In this document: positions 33,577 to 41,658 of the stretch, one piece after another
How positions within the stretch are numbered: the first letter of the stretch is position 1
Layout of the letters: each line of letters starts with the position of its first letter
DNA from: [Zimmermannella] faecalis ATCC 13722
Lineage (GTDB): Bacteria > Actinomycetota > Actinomycetes > Actinomycetales > Microbacteriaceae
Length of the DNA stretch: 64,000 nucleotides
Assembly (NCBI RefSeq): GCF_000381765.1
Contig: NZ_KB907075.1
Span: 124,001-188,000, forward strand
Reading direction: 5' to 3'
Position numbers and translations under genes: made by a program
The notes under the pieces: model-generated
Told to the model about the DNA's origin: nothing
The model's input: the letters and a program-made list of their open reading frames with translations, nothing else
Database searches by the model: none

Positions 33577-34428
33577 GTGCCCGATCGCCTCACCTGGAGC
33601 GCCCGCGCCGTCGACCTCGACACCGGCGAGGAGCTCTTCGCCCGCACGCCCGACGTCGTGTGCCGAACCGCGAGCGTCGGCAAGGTGTTCCTGCTCATCG
33701 AGGTCGCGCGCCGGCTCGCTGACGGCACGCTCGGGGCGGATGCGCGCATCGAGATTTCCGAGGCGCATCGCGTCGCCGACTCGGGCCTGCTCTATCGGTT
33801 CCGCGACCAGCGACTCACGGTGCCCGACGCGGCCCTGCTCGTCGGCGCGTTCAGCGATAACCTCGCGACGAACGCCCTGCTGCACCTGTGCGGCCTCGAC
33901 CGGGTGCACGCCGTCGCCGCCGAGCTCGGCCTGCGCGACACCGCACTGCTTGACTACATTCGCGACGACCGTGGCCCCGAGCATCCGTGGACCCCGTCGT
34001 ACGGCACCGGCCGCGAGCTCGCCGACGTGCTGCGCCGGCTCGCGCTCGGCGAGGTCGTCTCGCCCGAGGTGTCGACGCAGGTGCTCGACTGGCTCGCCTC
34101 CGACGCCGACACGTCGATGCTCGCCGACGCGTTTCTGCTCGACCCGCTCGCCCACGTCGACCCCGAGTATCAGGGCATGGTGCTGCGGCATAAGACCGGC
34201 AGCGTCGAGACCGCGCGCATTGACGTCGGCGTGCTGCGGGGGCCGAGGGCGGGCGTCGCGTACGCCGTCGCCGTGAACTGGGATTCGGGCGACCTGCGCG
34301 CCGAGGCGATCGACGGGATGCGCCGGATCGGCGAGCGGCTGCGGCAGTACGTGACGGGGCTCGCGCGCGACGAAGCTTCGGCGCCGGGAGACGAACCCGG
34401 CGCAACCGAACCGAGCGGAGGAGCATGA
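33577..34428 (+). CDS. Cytosolic serine hydrolase of the class A beta-lactamase fold
   Basis: A 283-residue penicillin-recognising-fold enzyme. The three active-site motifs are present: SxxK at Ser33-Lys36 (ASVGKVF), SDN at 93-95 and KTGS at 206-209. The ExxLN motif with the deacylating Glu of true class A beta-lactamases is not seen. The GTG start at 33577 is fixed by AGGAGG 7 bases upstream and by the ATPase stop 3 bases before, so there is no signal peptide and the protein must be cytosolic. It is fifth in a peptide importer operon, so an amidase or peptidase acting on imported D-amino-acid peptides seems more likely than antibiotic resistance. Confidence 0.85.
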   Translation: MPDRLTWSARAVDLDTGEELFARTPDVVCRTASVGKVFLLIEVARRLADGTLGADARIEISEAHRVADSGLLYRFRDQRLTVPDAALLVGAFSDNLATNALLHLCGLDRVHAVAAELGLRDTALLDYIRDDRGPEHPWTPSYGTGRELADVLRRLALGEVVSPEVSTQVLDWLASDADTSMLADAFLLDPLAHVDPEYQGMVLRHKTGSVETARIDVGVLRGPRAGVAYAVAVNWDSGDLRAEAIDGMRRIGERLRQYVTGLARDEASAPGDEPGATEPSGGA

Positions 34429-36473
34429 GCATCGAATTCCCCACCGACGACGGTTGCCGCTGGTCGGTGCTCGTGCGCGACATCGACACGGGCGAGGAGC
34501 TGCTCAGCCACGCGCCCGATCGCGTGCTGAGCACCGCGAGCATCGGCAAGGTGTTTCTGCTGCACCGCCTGCTGCACGAGGTCGACGCGGGCACGCGCTC
34601 GCTCGACGACGTCGTGACGCGGCGGCCGAGCGAGGCGATCGGCGGGTCGGGCATGTGGCAGCTGCTGCAGCAAGACACGTTCACGCTCTACGACCTCGGC
34701 ATGCTCATCGGCGCCGTGAGCGACAACGCGGCGACGAACACGCTCGCCCGCGTCATCGGGCTCGACGCCGTGCACGCGCACACGCGGGCGCTCGGCTACG
34801 AGCACTCGGCGCTCAACGACGCGATCCGCTGGCCGATTCCGCCCGGCATGCCGCGGCGGCTTTCCGAGGGATGCGCGACCGAGCTCGTCGACTTCGTCTC
34901 GCGCGTGCAGCGCGGCGAGGGGCTCTCGGCCGCGTCGTCGGATGTGCTGCGCGGCTGGTTCGGCGCGGGCATGGACCTCTCGATGGTCGGCTCGGTGTTC
35001 GACCTCGACGGGCCCGACCACAACGGCTTCGACGGCGGCGTGTGGTTCTGGAACAAGACCGGCACGATCTCGACCGTGCGCGCCGACATCGGCGTCGTCA
35101 TGAGCCCGACCCGCCGCATCGCGTACGCCGTGCTCGCCGAGTGGAATCGCGGCGCCGACGCCCGCGGGCCAGTGCTCGAGACGATGGCCGAGGTGGGGCT
35201 CCTCATCGGCGAGGCGCTCGGGTGGCGCGATCCGCGGCCGAAGCGGTCGGCGGCGCGGGAGGCCGCGCAGCGCGGTGCGGCGGTGGCAGAGTCCGCGCCG
35301 TCGGCCGAGCGACTCCGCGCGGCCGCGGCCGACCCCCGCCTGCGCGACGTGCGCTACCTCGTCGTCGACGCCGAAACCGGCGAGGAGTTGCTCGCCCACC
35401 AGCCCGACGAGCCGTCGCCGCCCGCGAGCGTCATGAAGACCGTGACCGGCACGCTCGCGCTCCACGCGCTCGGGGCGCAGGCGCGCATCCCCACCCGCGT
35501 GCTGCGAGGCCGCGAGCCCGGCGAGGTCGTGCTCGTCGGCGGCGGCGACGTGACCCTCACGCGCGTGCCGACGGGCGAGCCGAGCTTCTACCCGCATCCG
35601 GCTCACCTCGACGCGCTCGCGAGCGCCGCGCGGGAGCGGGTCGGCGAGGTCACGCGGCTCGTGCTCGACGACCGGCTGTTCGCCGCGTCGACCTGGCACC
35701 CGAGCTGGGACGACGAGGGGCGCTCGCCCGACAACTACATTCCCTACATCACGTCGCTGCAGGTCGACGGCGATCGCGACGACCCCGTCGTCGACGACAG
35801 CCCACGCAGCGAGAACCCGGTCGGCCGGGCCGGCAAGGCGTTCGCGGCGCTGCTCGACGGCCCCGACGTCGTGCGGGCCGCGGCCGGCGACCACTTCGAG
35901 GGCGAGGAGCTCGCGCGCGTCGAGTCGGCGCCGGTCGAGGCGCTCGTGCGGGAGATCCTGCGGTCATCCGACAACGCGCTCTCGGAGGCACTCGCACGGC
36001 TCGTCGCGCTCGACCGAGGCGGGGATGCATCGTGGGAGTCGATCGCGGCCGAGCTCACGGCGGCGGCCGCAGAGCTCGGGCTCGACACCACCGGCTGCAC
36101 CTTCGTCGACGGCTCGGGGCTCAGCGAACACAACCGCGTGACGCCTCGCCTCATCGTCGACCTGGTGCGTCGCGGCCACCGCGGCGAGGGCGCGTTCGCG
36201 ACCCTCGTCGAGCGGCTCATGCAGACCGGCAGCACGATGGCGCCGTCGCGCTTCACCGGCGCGAACCGCGTCGTCGGCGACGCCGTGCGGGCGAAGACCG
36301 GCTTCATCAACTCGGTGCACTCGCTCGCGGGGCTCGTGCGCACCCGCGGCGGGCGCGAGCTCGCGTTCGCGGTGTTCGCGTGCGACCTCGCGACCCCCGT
36401 CGAGGCCGACACCCGCCACGCCGTCGACGACTTCGTGACACGGCTCCACCTCGACGGGGATGCGCTGCGCTAG
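34425..36473 (+). CDS. Fusion of class A beta-lactamase-fold and PBP4/DacB (S13)-like domains, no signal peptide
   Basis: A 682-residue protein with two penicillin-binding-fold domains. Domain 1 (1-270) resembles the preceding gene: SxxK Ser39-Lys42, SDN 99-101, KTGT 211-214; where class A enzymes have ExxLN it reads H-S-A-L-N. After an Ala/Arg-rich linker, domain 2 (295-682) is a D-Ala-D-Ala carboxypeptidase of the S13 family: SxxK Ser335-Lys338, SDN 515-517, 'VDGSGLSEHNRVTP' at 562-575 and KTG 624-626. S13 enzymes are normally exported; here ATG 34425 overlaps the preceding stop (ATGA), which excludes a signal peptide. Cytosolic DD-peptidase action on imported peptides is my inference. Confidence 0.85.
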   Translation: MSIEFPTDDGCRWSVLVRDIDTGEELLSHAPDRVLSTASIGKVFLLHRLLHEVDAGTRSLDDVVTRRPSEAIGGSGMWQLLQQDTFTLYDLGMLIGAVSDNAATNTLARVIGLDAVHAHTRALGYEHSALNDAIRWPIPPGMPRRLSEGCATELVDFVSRVQRGEGLSAASSDVLRGWFGAGMDLSMVGSVFDLDGPDHNGFDGGVWFWNKTGTISTVRADIGVVMSPTRRIAYAVLAEWNRGADARGPVLETMAEVGLLIGEALGWRDPRPKRSAAREAAQRGAAVAESAPSAERLRAAAADPRLRDVRYLVVDAETGEELLAHQPDEPSPPASVMKTVTGTLALHALGAQARIPTRVLRGREPGEVVLVGGGDVTLTRVPTGEPSFYPHPAHLDALASAARERVGEVTRLVLDDRLFAASTWHPSWDDEGRSPDNYIPYITSLQVDGDRDDPVVDDSPRSENPVGRAGKAFAALLDGPDVVRAAAGDHFEGEELARVESAPVEALVREILRSSDNALSEALARLVALDRGGDASWESIAAELTAAAAELGLDTTGCTFVDGSGLSEHNRVTPRLIVDLVRRGHRGEGAFATLVERLMQTGSTMAPSRFTGANRVVGDAVRAKTGFINSVHSLAGLVRTRGGRELAFAVFACDLATPVEADTRHAVDDFVTRLHLDGDALR

Positions 36474-36511
36474 CTTCGCGGGGCTAGCCTCGCGGGGCTA
36501 GCTTCGCGGGT
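36470..36511. repeat. Three tandem copies of a 14-base repeat spanning two convergent gene ends
   Basis: CTAGCTTCGCGGGG, CTAGCCTCGCGGGG and CTAGCTTCGCGGGT follow each other without gaps. The first copy contains the stop of the PBP fusion gene and the last the stop of the convergent MFS gene. It looks like a slippage product; no function is evident. Confidence 0.75.
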
Positions 36512-37934
36512 GCCGCCGGATCGTGAAGGCGAGCGCGAACGCGACGAGCGTGAGCGCGCCGCCCACGACAAACGGCCAACGCGCGGCCTCCGCGACGCTC
36601 CCGAGCGCCGCCTGCGCGATGCCGAACGCCGTGAGGAACGCGGCTGTGCCGATTGCCCCGGCGAGCTGCTGCCACGTGTTGAGGATTGCGGAACCGTGCC
36701 CGTACAGCTCCCGCGGCAGCGAGCCGAGCGAGTGCGTCATGAGCGCCGAGAGCACGAGCGCCATGCCCGCGCCGAAGACCGTGTGGCACGTGATGACGAA
36801 CCAGACCGGCGTATCCGCCCCCACCGTCGCGAGGCCCCACTGCCCCACCGTGAGGAACAGTCCGCCGGGAATCACGAGCACGGCCGGGCCCCGGCGGTCG
36901 TAGATACGACCGGCGATGGGCGCGATGATCGCCTGGATGAGCCCGCCCGGCAGCAGCGAGAGGCCGACCGCCGCGGTGCTCAGGCCGAGGCCGTTCTCGA
37001 GGTACACGGGCAGCACGACGACCGAGCCGAGCATCACGCCGAAGCCGATGCCAATGATCAGGCTGCTACGCAGGAACGACCCGTCGCGCAGCGGCGCGAG
37101 GTTGAGCAGCGGCGCCTTGCCACCGAGCGCGAGCCGTTGCTGCCGCACCCCGAATCCGCCGAGCGCGACGAGGCCGACCGCGAGCGCGATGAGCGGCGTG
37201 AGGTCGCCCTCGCCCACCTCCGAGATCTTCGAGATGCCGTAGACGAAGCCGCCGAAGCCGACGATCGACAGCAGAATCGAGAGCACGTCGAGCCGCCCCG
37301 CCGACTGCCCCCGGCCCTTGGGAAGGGCGAACGCGCCCGCGACCAGCGCGAGGGCGGCGAACACCGCCATGCCCCAGAACAGCGTGTGCCAGGTGAACGC
37401 GTCGATCACGAGCCCGGCGAGCGTCGGGCCGATCGCCGGGCCGACCGAGATGACCACGGCGTTGAGGCCCATGATTGAGCCGCGGTGCTGCGCGGGCACG
37501 AGCCGCAGGGTCGTCGTCATGAGCAGCGGCATGATCACCGCTGTGCCGAGCGCCTGCACGATACGGGCGACGAGCATGAGCTCGAAGGTCGTCGAGAGCG
37601 CGGCCACGACGGTGCCGACGCCGAAGAGCACGATCGCGGCGAGGAACAACGACTTCGTGCTGAAGCGCTGCATGAGGTAGCCCGTGAGCGGAATGCAGAT
37701 CGCCATCGTGAGCAGGAAGCCGGTCGTGAACCAGCCCGCGGTCGCCGCCGAGATGCCGAAGTCGGCCATGAGCGACGGCAGCGCGACCGTGAGCACCGTC
37801 TCATTCAGGATCATCACGAACGCGGCGACGGCGAGCGTGCCGATGATCGCGATGAGCTGGCCAGTTGTGTACTTCGGTGCCTCGGTGTGCGGCTCCGCCC
37901 GTTCTGCCCGCGCCCGCTGCTGGGTCTGCGTCAT
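36498..37934 (-). CDS. MFS drug efflux transporter, DHA2 (EmrB/QacA) family
   Basis: A 478-residue proton antiporter with fourteen predicted helices. Motif A is seen as 'GYLMQRFSTKSLFLAAIVLF', and the DHA2 motif C region reads 'VVISVGPAIGPTLAGLVIDA'. The start ATG 37934 has AGAGGA about 9 bases before it; a longer frame to 37982 runs through the operator palindrome. It is divergent from a TetR regulator with a perfect palindrome between them, the usual layout of an inducible drug or toxic-metabolite pump. The substrate is unknown. Confidence 0.9.
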   Translation of the reverse strand: MTQTQQRARAERAEPHTEAPKYTTGQLIAIIGTLAVAAFVMILNETVLTVALPSLMADFGISAATAGWFTTGFLLTMAICIPLTGYLMQRFSTKSLFLAAIVLFGVGTVVAALSTTFELMLVARIVQALGTAVIMPLLMTTTLRLVPAQHRGSIMGLNAVVISVGPAIGPTLAGLVIDAFTWHTLFWGMAVFAALALVAGAFALPKGRGQSAGRLDVLSILLSIVGFGGFVYGISKISEVGEGDLTPLIALAVGLVALGGFGVRQQRLALGGKAPLLNLAPLRDGSFLRSSLIIGIGFGVMLGSVVVLPVYLENGLGLSTAAVGLSLLPGGLIQAIIAPIAGRIYDRRGPAVLVIPGGLFLTVGQWGLATVGADTPVWFVITCHTVFGAGMALVLSALMTHSLGSLPRELYGHGSAILNTWQQLAGAIGTAAFLTAFGIAQAALGSVAEAARWPFVVGGALTLVAFALAFTIRRHPRS

Positions 37935-37964
37935 GTGTGTCCTCTTTCTTGTCGAACGCTCAAT

Positions 37965-37983
37965 CATGTCACACTGTGACATG
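37965..37983. promoter_or_regulatory. Perfect 19-base palindrome, TetR operator
   Basis: CATGTCACACTGTGACATG, 9-base arms around a central C. It lies 31 bases upstream of the efflux gene ATG and 61 bases upstream of the TetR gene. Position and symmetry make it the probable operator of the TetR protein encoded at 38044. Confidence 0.75.
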
Positions 37984-38043
37984 CTGTCGTAATATGACCA
38001 TCAAGATTCTTCACGCCGGGCGACGCGACGGGAGCGTGACAAA

Positions 38044-38652
38044 ATGACCGCCATGGCCAACGACGCACCATCGCTCACCGAACGCCGTCGCGCGCAGACG
38101 AGCAGCGAAATTCACGAGGCCGCGATCACCCTCTTCGAACGACAGGGAGTCGAGGCGACCACCGTCGCCGAAATCGCCGAAGCCGCCGGCGTCTCGTCGC
38201 GCACGTTCTTTCGCTACTACGACAACAAGGAACACGCGGGCATCCCGGGACAGCTCAGCTTTCTGCAGCGCATCGAGCGATTCGTGCCCGTCGACGGGTC
38301 ACCGAGCAGCGTGCTGCTGCAGATCGAGGAGATGCTCGAGGCCGAGATTCGCGAGTCGGTCGAGCGCAATCAGATCTCGACCCGGGTCGCCCTCCTCTTC
38401 GCGAGTGAGCCCGGGCTGCTCGAGGAGGCCGCGGGCCAGCTCCAGCGCGCCTCGAAACTCCTCCAGGCGACGATCCTCGAACACTGCCCCTCTCTGAACC
38501 GCTCGATGCCGCTCATCATCACCGACCTCGCGATGACCACCTGGCACACGAGCTGGGAGGCGCTCGGCAAGCGCTACCGCAACGGCGACAAGGTCACCCC
38601 GCTCGCGAACTACCGCGAGCACTGCGCGATGCTGCGCGACATCGTTCGCTAA
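38044..38652 (+). CDS. TetR family transcriptional regulator
   Basis: A 202-residue repressor. The N-terminal HTH is 'TTVAEIAEAAGVSSRTFFRY' (about residues 37-56) followed by 'YDNKEHAGIPGQ'; the C-terminal helical domain has no specific signature. It is divergent from the DHA2 efflux gene and probably binds the palindrome at 37965-37983. ATG 38044 and ATG 38053 are both possible; GGGAG lies about 9 bases before the first. The stop is 19 bases from the convergent DMT transporter gene. Confidence 0.9.
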   Translation: MTAMANDAPSLTERRRAQTSSEIHEAAITLFERQGVEATTVAEIAEAAGVSSRTFFRYYDNKEHAGIPGQLSFLQRIERFVPVDGSPSSVLLQIEEMLEAEIRESVERNQISTRVALLFASEPGLLEEAAGQLQRASKLLQATILEHCPSLNRSMPLIITDLAMTTWHTSWEALGKRYRNGDKVTPLANYREHCAMLRDIVR

Positions 38653-38671
38653 GCCGCCGTGCTGGCGCGAG

Positions 38672-39616
38672 CTACCGTATCCGCCGCCGTGCCCCGAGAT
38701 TCGCCGTGACAATGCCGCAGAACGCGAGCGGCACACCGACGAACAGCAGCACGCTCGCGTGGCCCGCCGCGACGTCGAACACGAGCGAGCCGATGAGCTG
38801 CCCCGCGACGACCGACAGCGTGAGCAGGAACACCCCGATGATGTGCACGACCGCCGCGACGAGCAGCAGGTAGAGCACGCCGAGGATGCCGCCGAGGTAC
38901 AGCCACCACTCGTCGAGGCCGGGCAGCGGCGCGACCTCGACCCATCCGCTCGACTCGGCGATGAGCGCGACCGCGCCGAGAATGAGCGTGCCGACGACGA
39001 AGTTGATGAGCCCCGGCGACACCGGCTCGCCCGCGTGCGCGTTCACGAGGCCCGTCACCGCCATCTGCACCGAGATCGCCGCGCCCGAGCCGACCGCGAG
39101 CGCCATGAACGGCAGCGCCTCGGGGCCGATGTTGCCGCCCCAGCCGATGAGCGCGACCGCGAGCGCCGTGAGCAGCGCGCCGGCGACCCGCATGAGCGAG
39201 ATCGGGCGCTTCGGGGCGCCGAACAGGCCGGCGGCGTCGACGAGGAGGGATCCAACGAGCTGGCCGAGCACCATCGACGTCATGAACACCGCGACGCCGA
39301 GCGTCGGCACCGCGAGGCCCTGCGAGAGCACGAACGTCGAACCGAGCGCGCCGCCGATGAGGCCCCACCAGGGCAGGCGCCCCTCGGCGAGCGCCTCGAG
39401 CACGCTGCGCAGGCCGCGGCGCACCCGGCCGAACGCGAGCGCGATCGCGACGAGCAACACGAGGCCCACCGCGAACGAGATCGTCGCGGCGTGAAAGCCC
39501 GACCCGAGCGCGGTGCCGAGCGAGCCGTTCACCCGCGACTGCGTGGCGCTGCCGATTCCGACGAGCACCGCGAGGAGGAGGTACAGGGCACGGCGAGGAG
39601 TTGGAGCTTCGGTCAC
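38672..39616 (-). CDS. DMT family transporter, DUF606 (YdcZ) tandem
   Basis: A 314-residue membrane protein with about ten helices, made of two DUF606/YdcZ repeats. The first begins 'VGIGSATQSRVNGSLGTALG' and the second begins 'LAVGSGAAISVQMAVTGLVN' followed by NAHAGEPVSPGLINFVVG. The two halves share the pattern of polar residue after small-residue helix. This duplicated form belongs to the drug/metabolite transporter superfamily; the substrate is unknown. The gene is monocistronic between the convergent TetR and a divergent hydrolase gene. Confidence 0.85.
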   Translation of the reverse strand: MTEAPTPRRALYLLLAVLVGIGSATQSRVNGSLGTALGSGFHAATISFAVGLVLLVAIALAFGRVRRGLRSVLEALAEGRLPWWGLIGGALGSTFVLSQGLAVPTLGVAVFMTSMVLGQLVGSLLVDAAGLFGAPKRPISLMRVAGALLTALAVALIGWGGNIGPEALPFMALAVGSGAAISVQMAVTGLVNAHAGEPVSPGLINFVVGTLILGAVALIAESSGWVEVAPLPGLDEWWLYLGGILGVLYLLLVAAVVHIIGVFLLTLSVVAGQLIGSLVFDVAAGHASVLLFVGVPLAFCGIVTANLGARRRIR

Positions 39617-39649
39617 CCGCGCAGCCTACTCCCGACCGGTCGCGGCACA

Positions 39650-40324
39650 ATGGATCCCATGACTGCTCCCACTTGCGTCGAGTTCCTGCACGCCGGCCCC
39701 CAGTCGCCCAGGTCATGGGATGCGGTTATTGAACAGTTGCCGGCGTCGATCGACGCCGTCGCGCAGACGATTCCGGGCGTGTCGGCGCCGGGGCGCGAGA
39801 AGTTCTCGCTCGACATCGCGGCGCGGTGGGTGCTCGACGACCTTGCCGACCGCAGCGACGACGCCGGCGTCATCGTCGGCATCTCGGTGGGCGCGCTCAT
39901 CGCGATTCGTGCCGCCGCCCTCGAGCCCGGCCTCGTGAAGGGGCTCGTGCTGTCGGCGCCGTTCGCACGCACGCCGAAGACGATGCTGCGGCTGCAGCGC
40001 ACGATCGTCGGCGCCCTGCCCGAGCGGGCGGTCGCCGGGCCGACCCGCGACGAGGGCGGCTCTGGCATCACGAAGCAGCACGTGCTCGACGTGCTCGACG
40101 GCATGTCGAACCTCGACCTGCGGCCCGACCTCTACCGCATCCAATGCCCCGCGCTCGTGCTCGTCGGCGGCAACGACCGCGCGAACCTGCGGGGCGCCGG
40201 CGAGGTCGTTGAGTCGATGAAGGATGCGACGCTGCAGGTCGTGCCCGGCGAGGGCCACCTCTGGAACGAGTCCGACCCCACCCGGTTCGCCGCCGCCGTC
40301 ACCGGCTGGGTCGAGCAGCTGTAG
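39650..40324 (+). CDS. Alpha/beta hydrolase
   Basis: A 224-residue alpha/beta-hydrolase-fold protein. The nucleophile elbow is 'GVIVGISVGALIAIRA' (GxSxG, serine in GISVG), the acid is probably in 'CPALVLVGGNDRANL' and the catalytic His in 'VPGEGHLWNE'. The ATG at 39650 and one at 39659 are both possible; neither has a clear ribosome binding site, so a leaderless message is likely. It stands alone between the divergent DMT transporter and a repeat. The substrate is unknown. Confidence 0.85.
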   Translation: MDPMTAPTCVEFLHAGPQSPRSWDAVIEQLPASIDAVAQTIPGVSAPGREKFSLDIAARWVLDDLADRSDDAGVIVGISVGALIAIRAAALEPGLVKGLVLSAPFARTPKTMLRLQRTIVGALPERAVAGPTRDEGGSGITKQHVLDVLDGMSNLDLRPDLYRIQCPALVLVGGNDRANLRGAGEVVESMKDATLQVVPGEGHLWNESDPTRFAAAVTGWVEQL

Positions 40325-40330
40325 GTTTTG

Positions 40331-40424
40331 GGGCTAGTTCGACGAAGTAGCCCACTTTCCGGGGGTTCGAAGCAGCCCGCTGCGCCCGACCCCGCGTATC
40401 CGGGCTAGTTCGGTTAAGTAGCCC
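40331..40424. repeat. Double-hairpin repeat, unit 1
   Basis: Two hairpins with the same arms: GGGCTAGTT-cgacg-AAGTAGCCC at 40331-40353 and GGGCTAGTT-cggtt-AAGTAGCCC at 40402-40424, joined by a G/C-rich linker. A second unit of the same design lies at 41518-41618. Both arms carry one T-G mismatch compared with unit 2. They sit between the hydrolase stop and the DUF559 gene end and may also act as terminators. Confidence 0.75.
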
Positions 40425-40447
40425 AGCAACTGCCCGCGGCCGCCGGG

Positions 40448-41396
40448 TCACTGGGCCGCCCGCACCTGCCGGGCCGGGCGCGACGGCCGCATGTGCACCC
40501 GCGCCTGCAGCAGCCGCAGAATCTCGGCCTCGCACTGCGGCCAGCGGACCATCACGTCGTCGTAGCTGAACCTGCGAACGTGATAGCCGAGGTCGGCGAG
40601 CGCTCGATCGCGCCGCCGATCGCGCACAAACTCCTTGCGGTCTCGGTGGAAGCTGTAGCCGTCCACCTCAACAACCAGCCAGTCGCCGATCAGCATGTCG
40701 GCGCGCCACTGATCGATCCGCACCTGCGTCCGGAGTTGGATCCCACACCGCCGCAGGCGTAGTCGCACGAGCATCTCGATGCCAGACTCGGCTCCCTCCT
40801 CCATCAACTTGGCCGCTCGGCGTAGCGCTGGCCCGCCCGCGGCAACCGCGGCGGCCAGCTTGTCGGCCCCGATCCCGTCGCGCACGAGCGACTCACACAC
40901 CGCCACGAGTTCGTCGGGGTCGCAGCATTCCTGCGCGCACAGCAGCGTCGGCGTGAGCGATTCGGCCGCGCGCACTGAGTCGAACGCGTGCAACCGGTGG
41001 AACTTCACGGCCGGCGCGTGCGTGGCGATGAACTCACGGTCGTACGCGCGCGCGAGGGAGGCGGATGTGCAGATCCTCGCCGCTCGGCGTCCAATGTCCG
41101 CGCATCCGCAGTGCCGTCAGGCAGGTGAGTCGGCCGCCGAGCGCCCTCGCCACTCCGCCCGGCGGAAGTTCTGCTTCGAGACCGCGGCGCTCAGTAAACC
41201 TCGCCGCGGCCCCGGCGACCTCGGGGAAGAGCTGCCGGAGCACAGCTGCCGAGGGGGCGTACACGCCACGTCGTAGTCGCCGCACCTCGCCCGAGTCGAT
41301 TCGCGCCCGGGCGTCGTCGAGCATCCCGATTCGTTTGAGTTCGGCGGCCGTCAGCACGCCGTGGCCGGCTTTGAATCGTTGGTTTAGTGGATCCAT
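40448..41396 (-). pseudogene. DUF559 / AbiEi-type antitoxin-domain protein, split by a frameshift
   Basis: The N-terminal frame (41396 to 41034) starts MDPLNQRFKAGHGVLTAAEL and has the AbiEi-like winged-helix 'RLRRGVYAPS'. It runs into a stop after 'IRLPRARVRP'. The C-terminal frame (GTG 41008 to 40448, open upstream of that) contains a DUF559/Vsr-like nuclease-fold domain: 'RADMLIGDWLVVEVDGYSFH', 'RRDRALADLGYHVRRFSYDD'. The two match one continuous protein of about 315 residues if one CG is restored in the (CG)5 run at 41045-41054. That gives R-A-R-A-Y-D-R-E-F across the junction. So it is a -2 frameshift: a recent pseudogene, a phase-variable gene or a sequencing error. Confidence 0.8.
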
Positions 41397-41517
41397 GGCG
41401 GCATCGTGCTGACGACACCCGACCACTAGCCGAGCCGAGCGTGCGCGCTGTGGGGAACCGCGTATCCACACCCTCGCCGGTAGGTGGCGCAATTCTGGTG
41501 TCAAGCGGTATGGATAC

Positions 41518-41618
41518 GTGGGCTAGTTCGACGAACTAGCCCACGATTCGGGGGTCGGACGCAGCCGGCTGTGCCGAGACCGCAAAAAGTGGGCTAGTTC
41601 GTGCAACTAGCCCACTTT
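41518..41618. repeat. Double-hairpin repeat, unit 2
   Basis: Hairpins GTGGGCTAGTT-cgacg-AACTAGCCCAC (41518-41544) and a longer one at 41586-41618 with 14-base perfect arms (AAAGTGGGCTAGTT) around cgtgc. The linker resembles that of unit 1 (both contain a TTCGGGGG/TCCGGGGG stretch and a GCAGCC-GGCTG or GCAGCCCGCTG element). The second hairpin ends in AAA/TTT and lies 40 bases after the stop side of the 41659 gene, so it can also serve as its terminator. Confidence 0.78.
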
Positions 41619-41658
41619 CAGAAGCGGATAGGCGGGGCCGGGCGGATGCGCCCGCCGG

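Noticed and set aside
33577-34428. Antibiotic-resistance beta-lactamase
   Set aside because: There is no signal peptide, the ExxLN motif appears to be missing and the gene lies inside a peptide importer operon, so a resistance call would be misleading.
36470-36511. CRISPR-like or regulatory repeat array
   Set aside because: Three gapless 14-base copies without spacers across two gene ends; more likely replication slippage.
40331-41618. Insertion sequence ends
   Set aside because: The flanked DNA encodes no transposase, and the repeats are hairpin pairs rather than simple terminal inverted repeats with target duplications.
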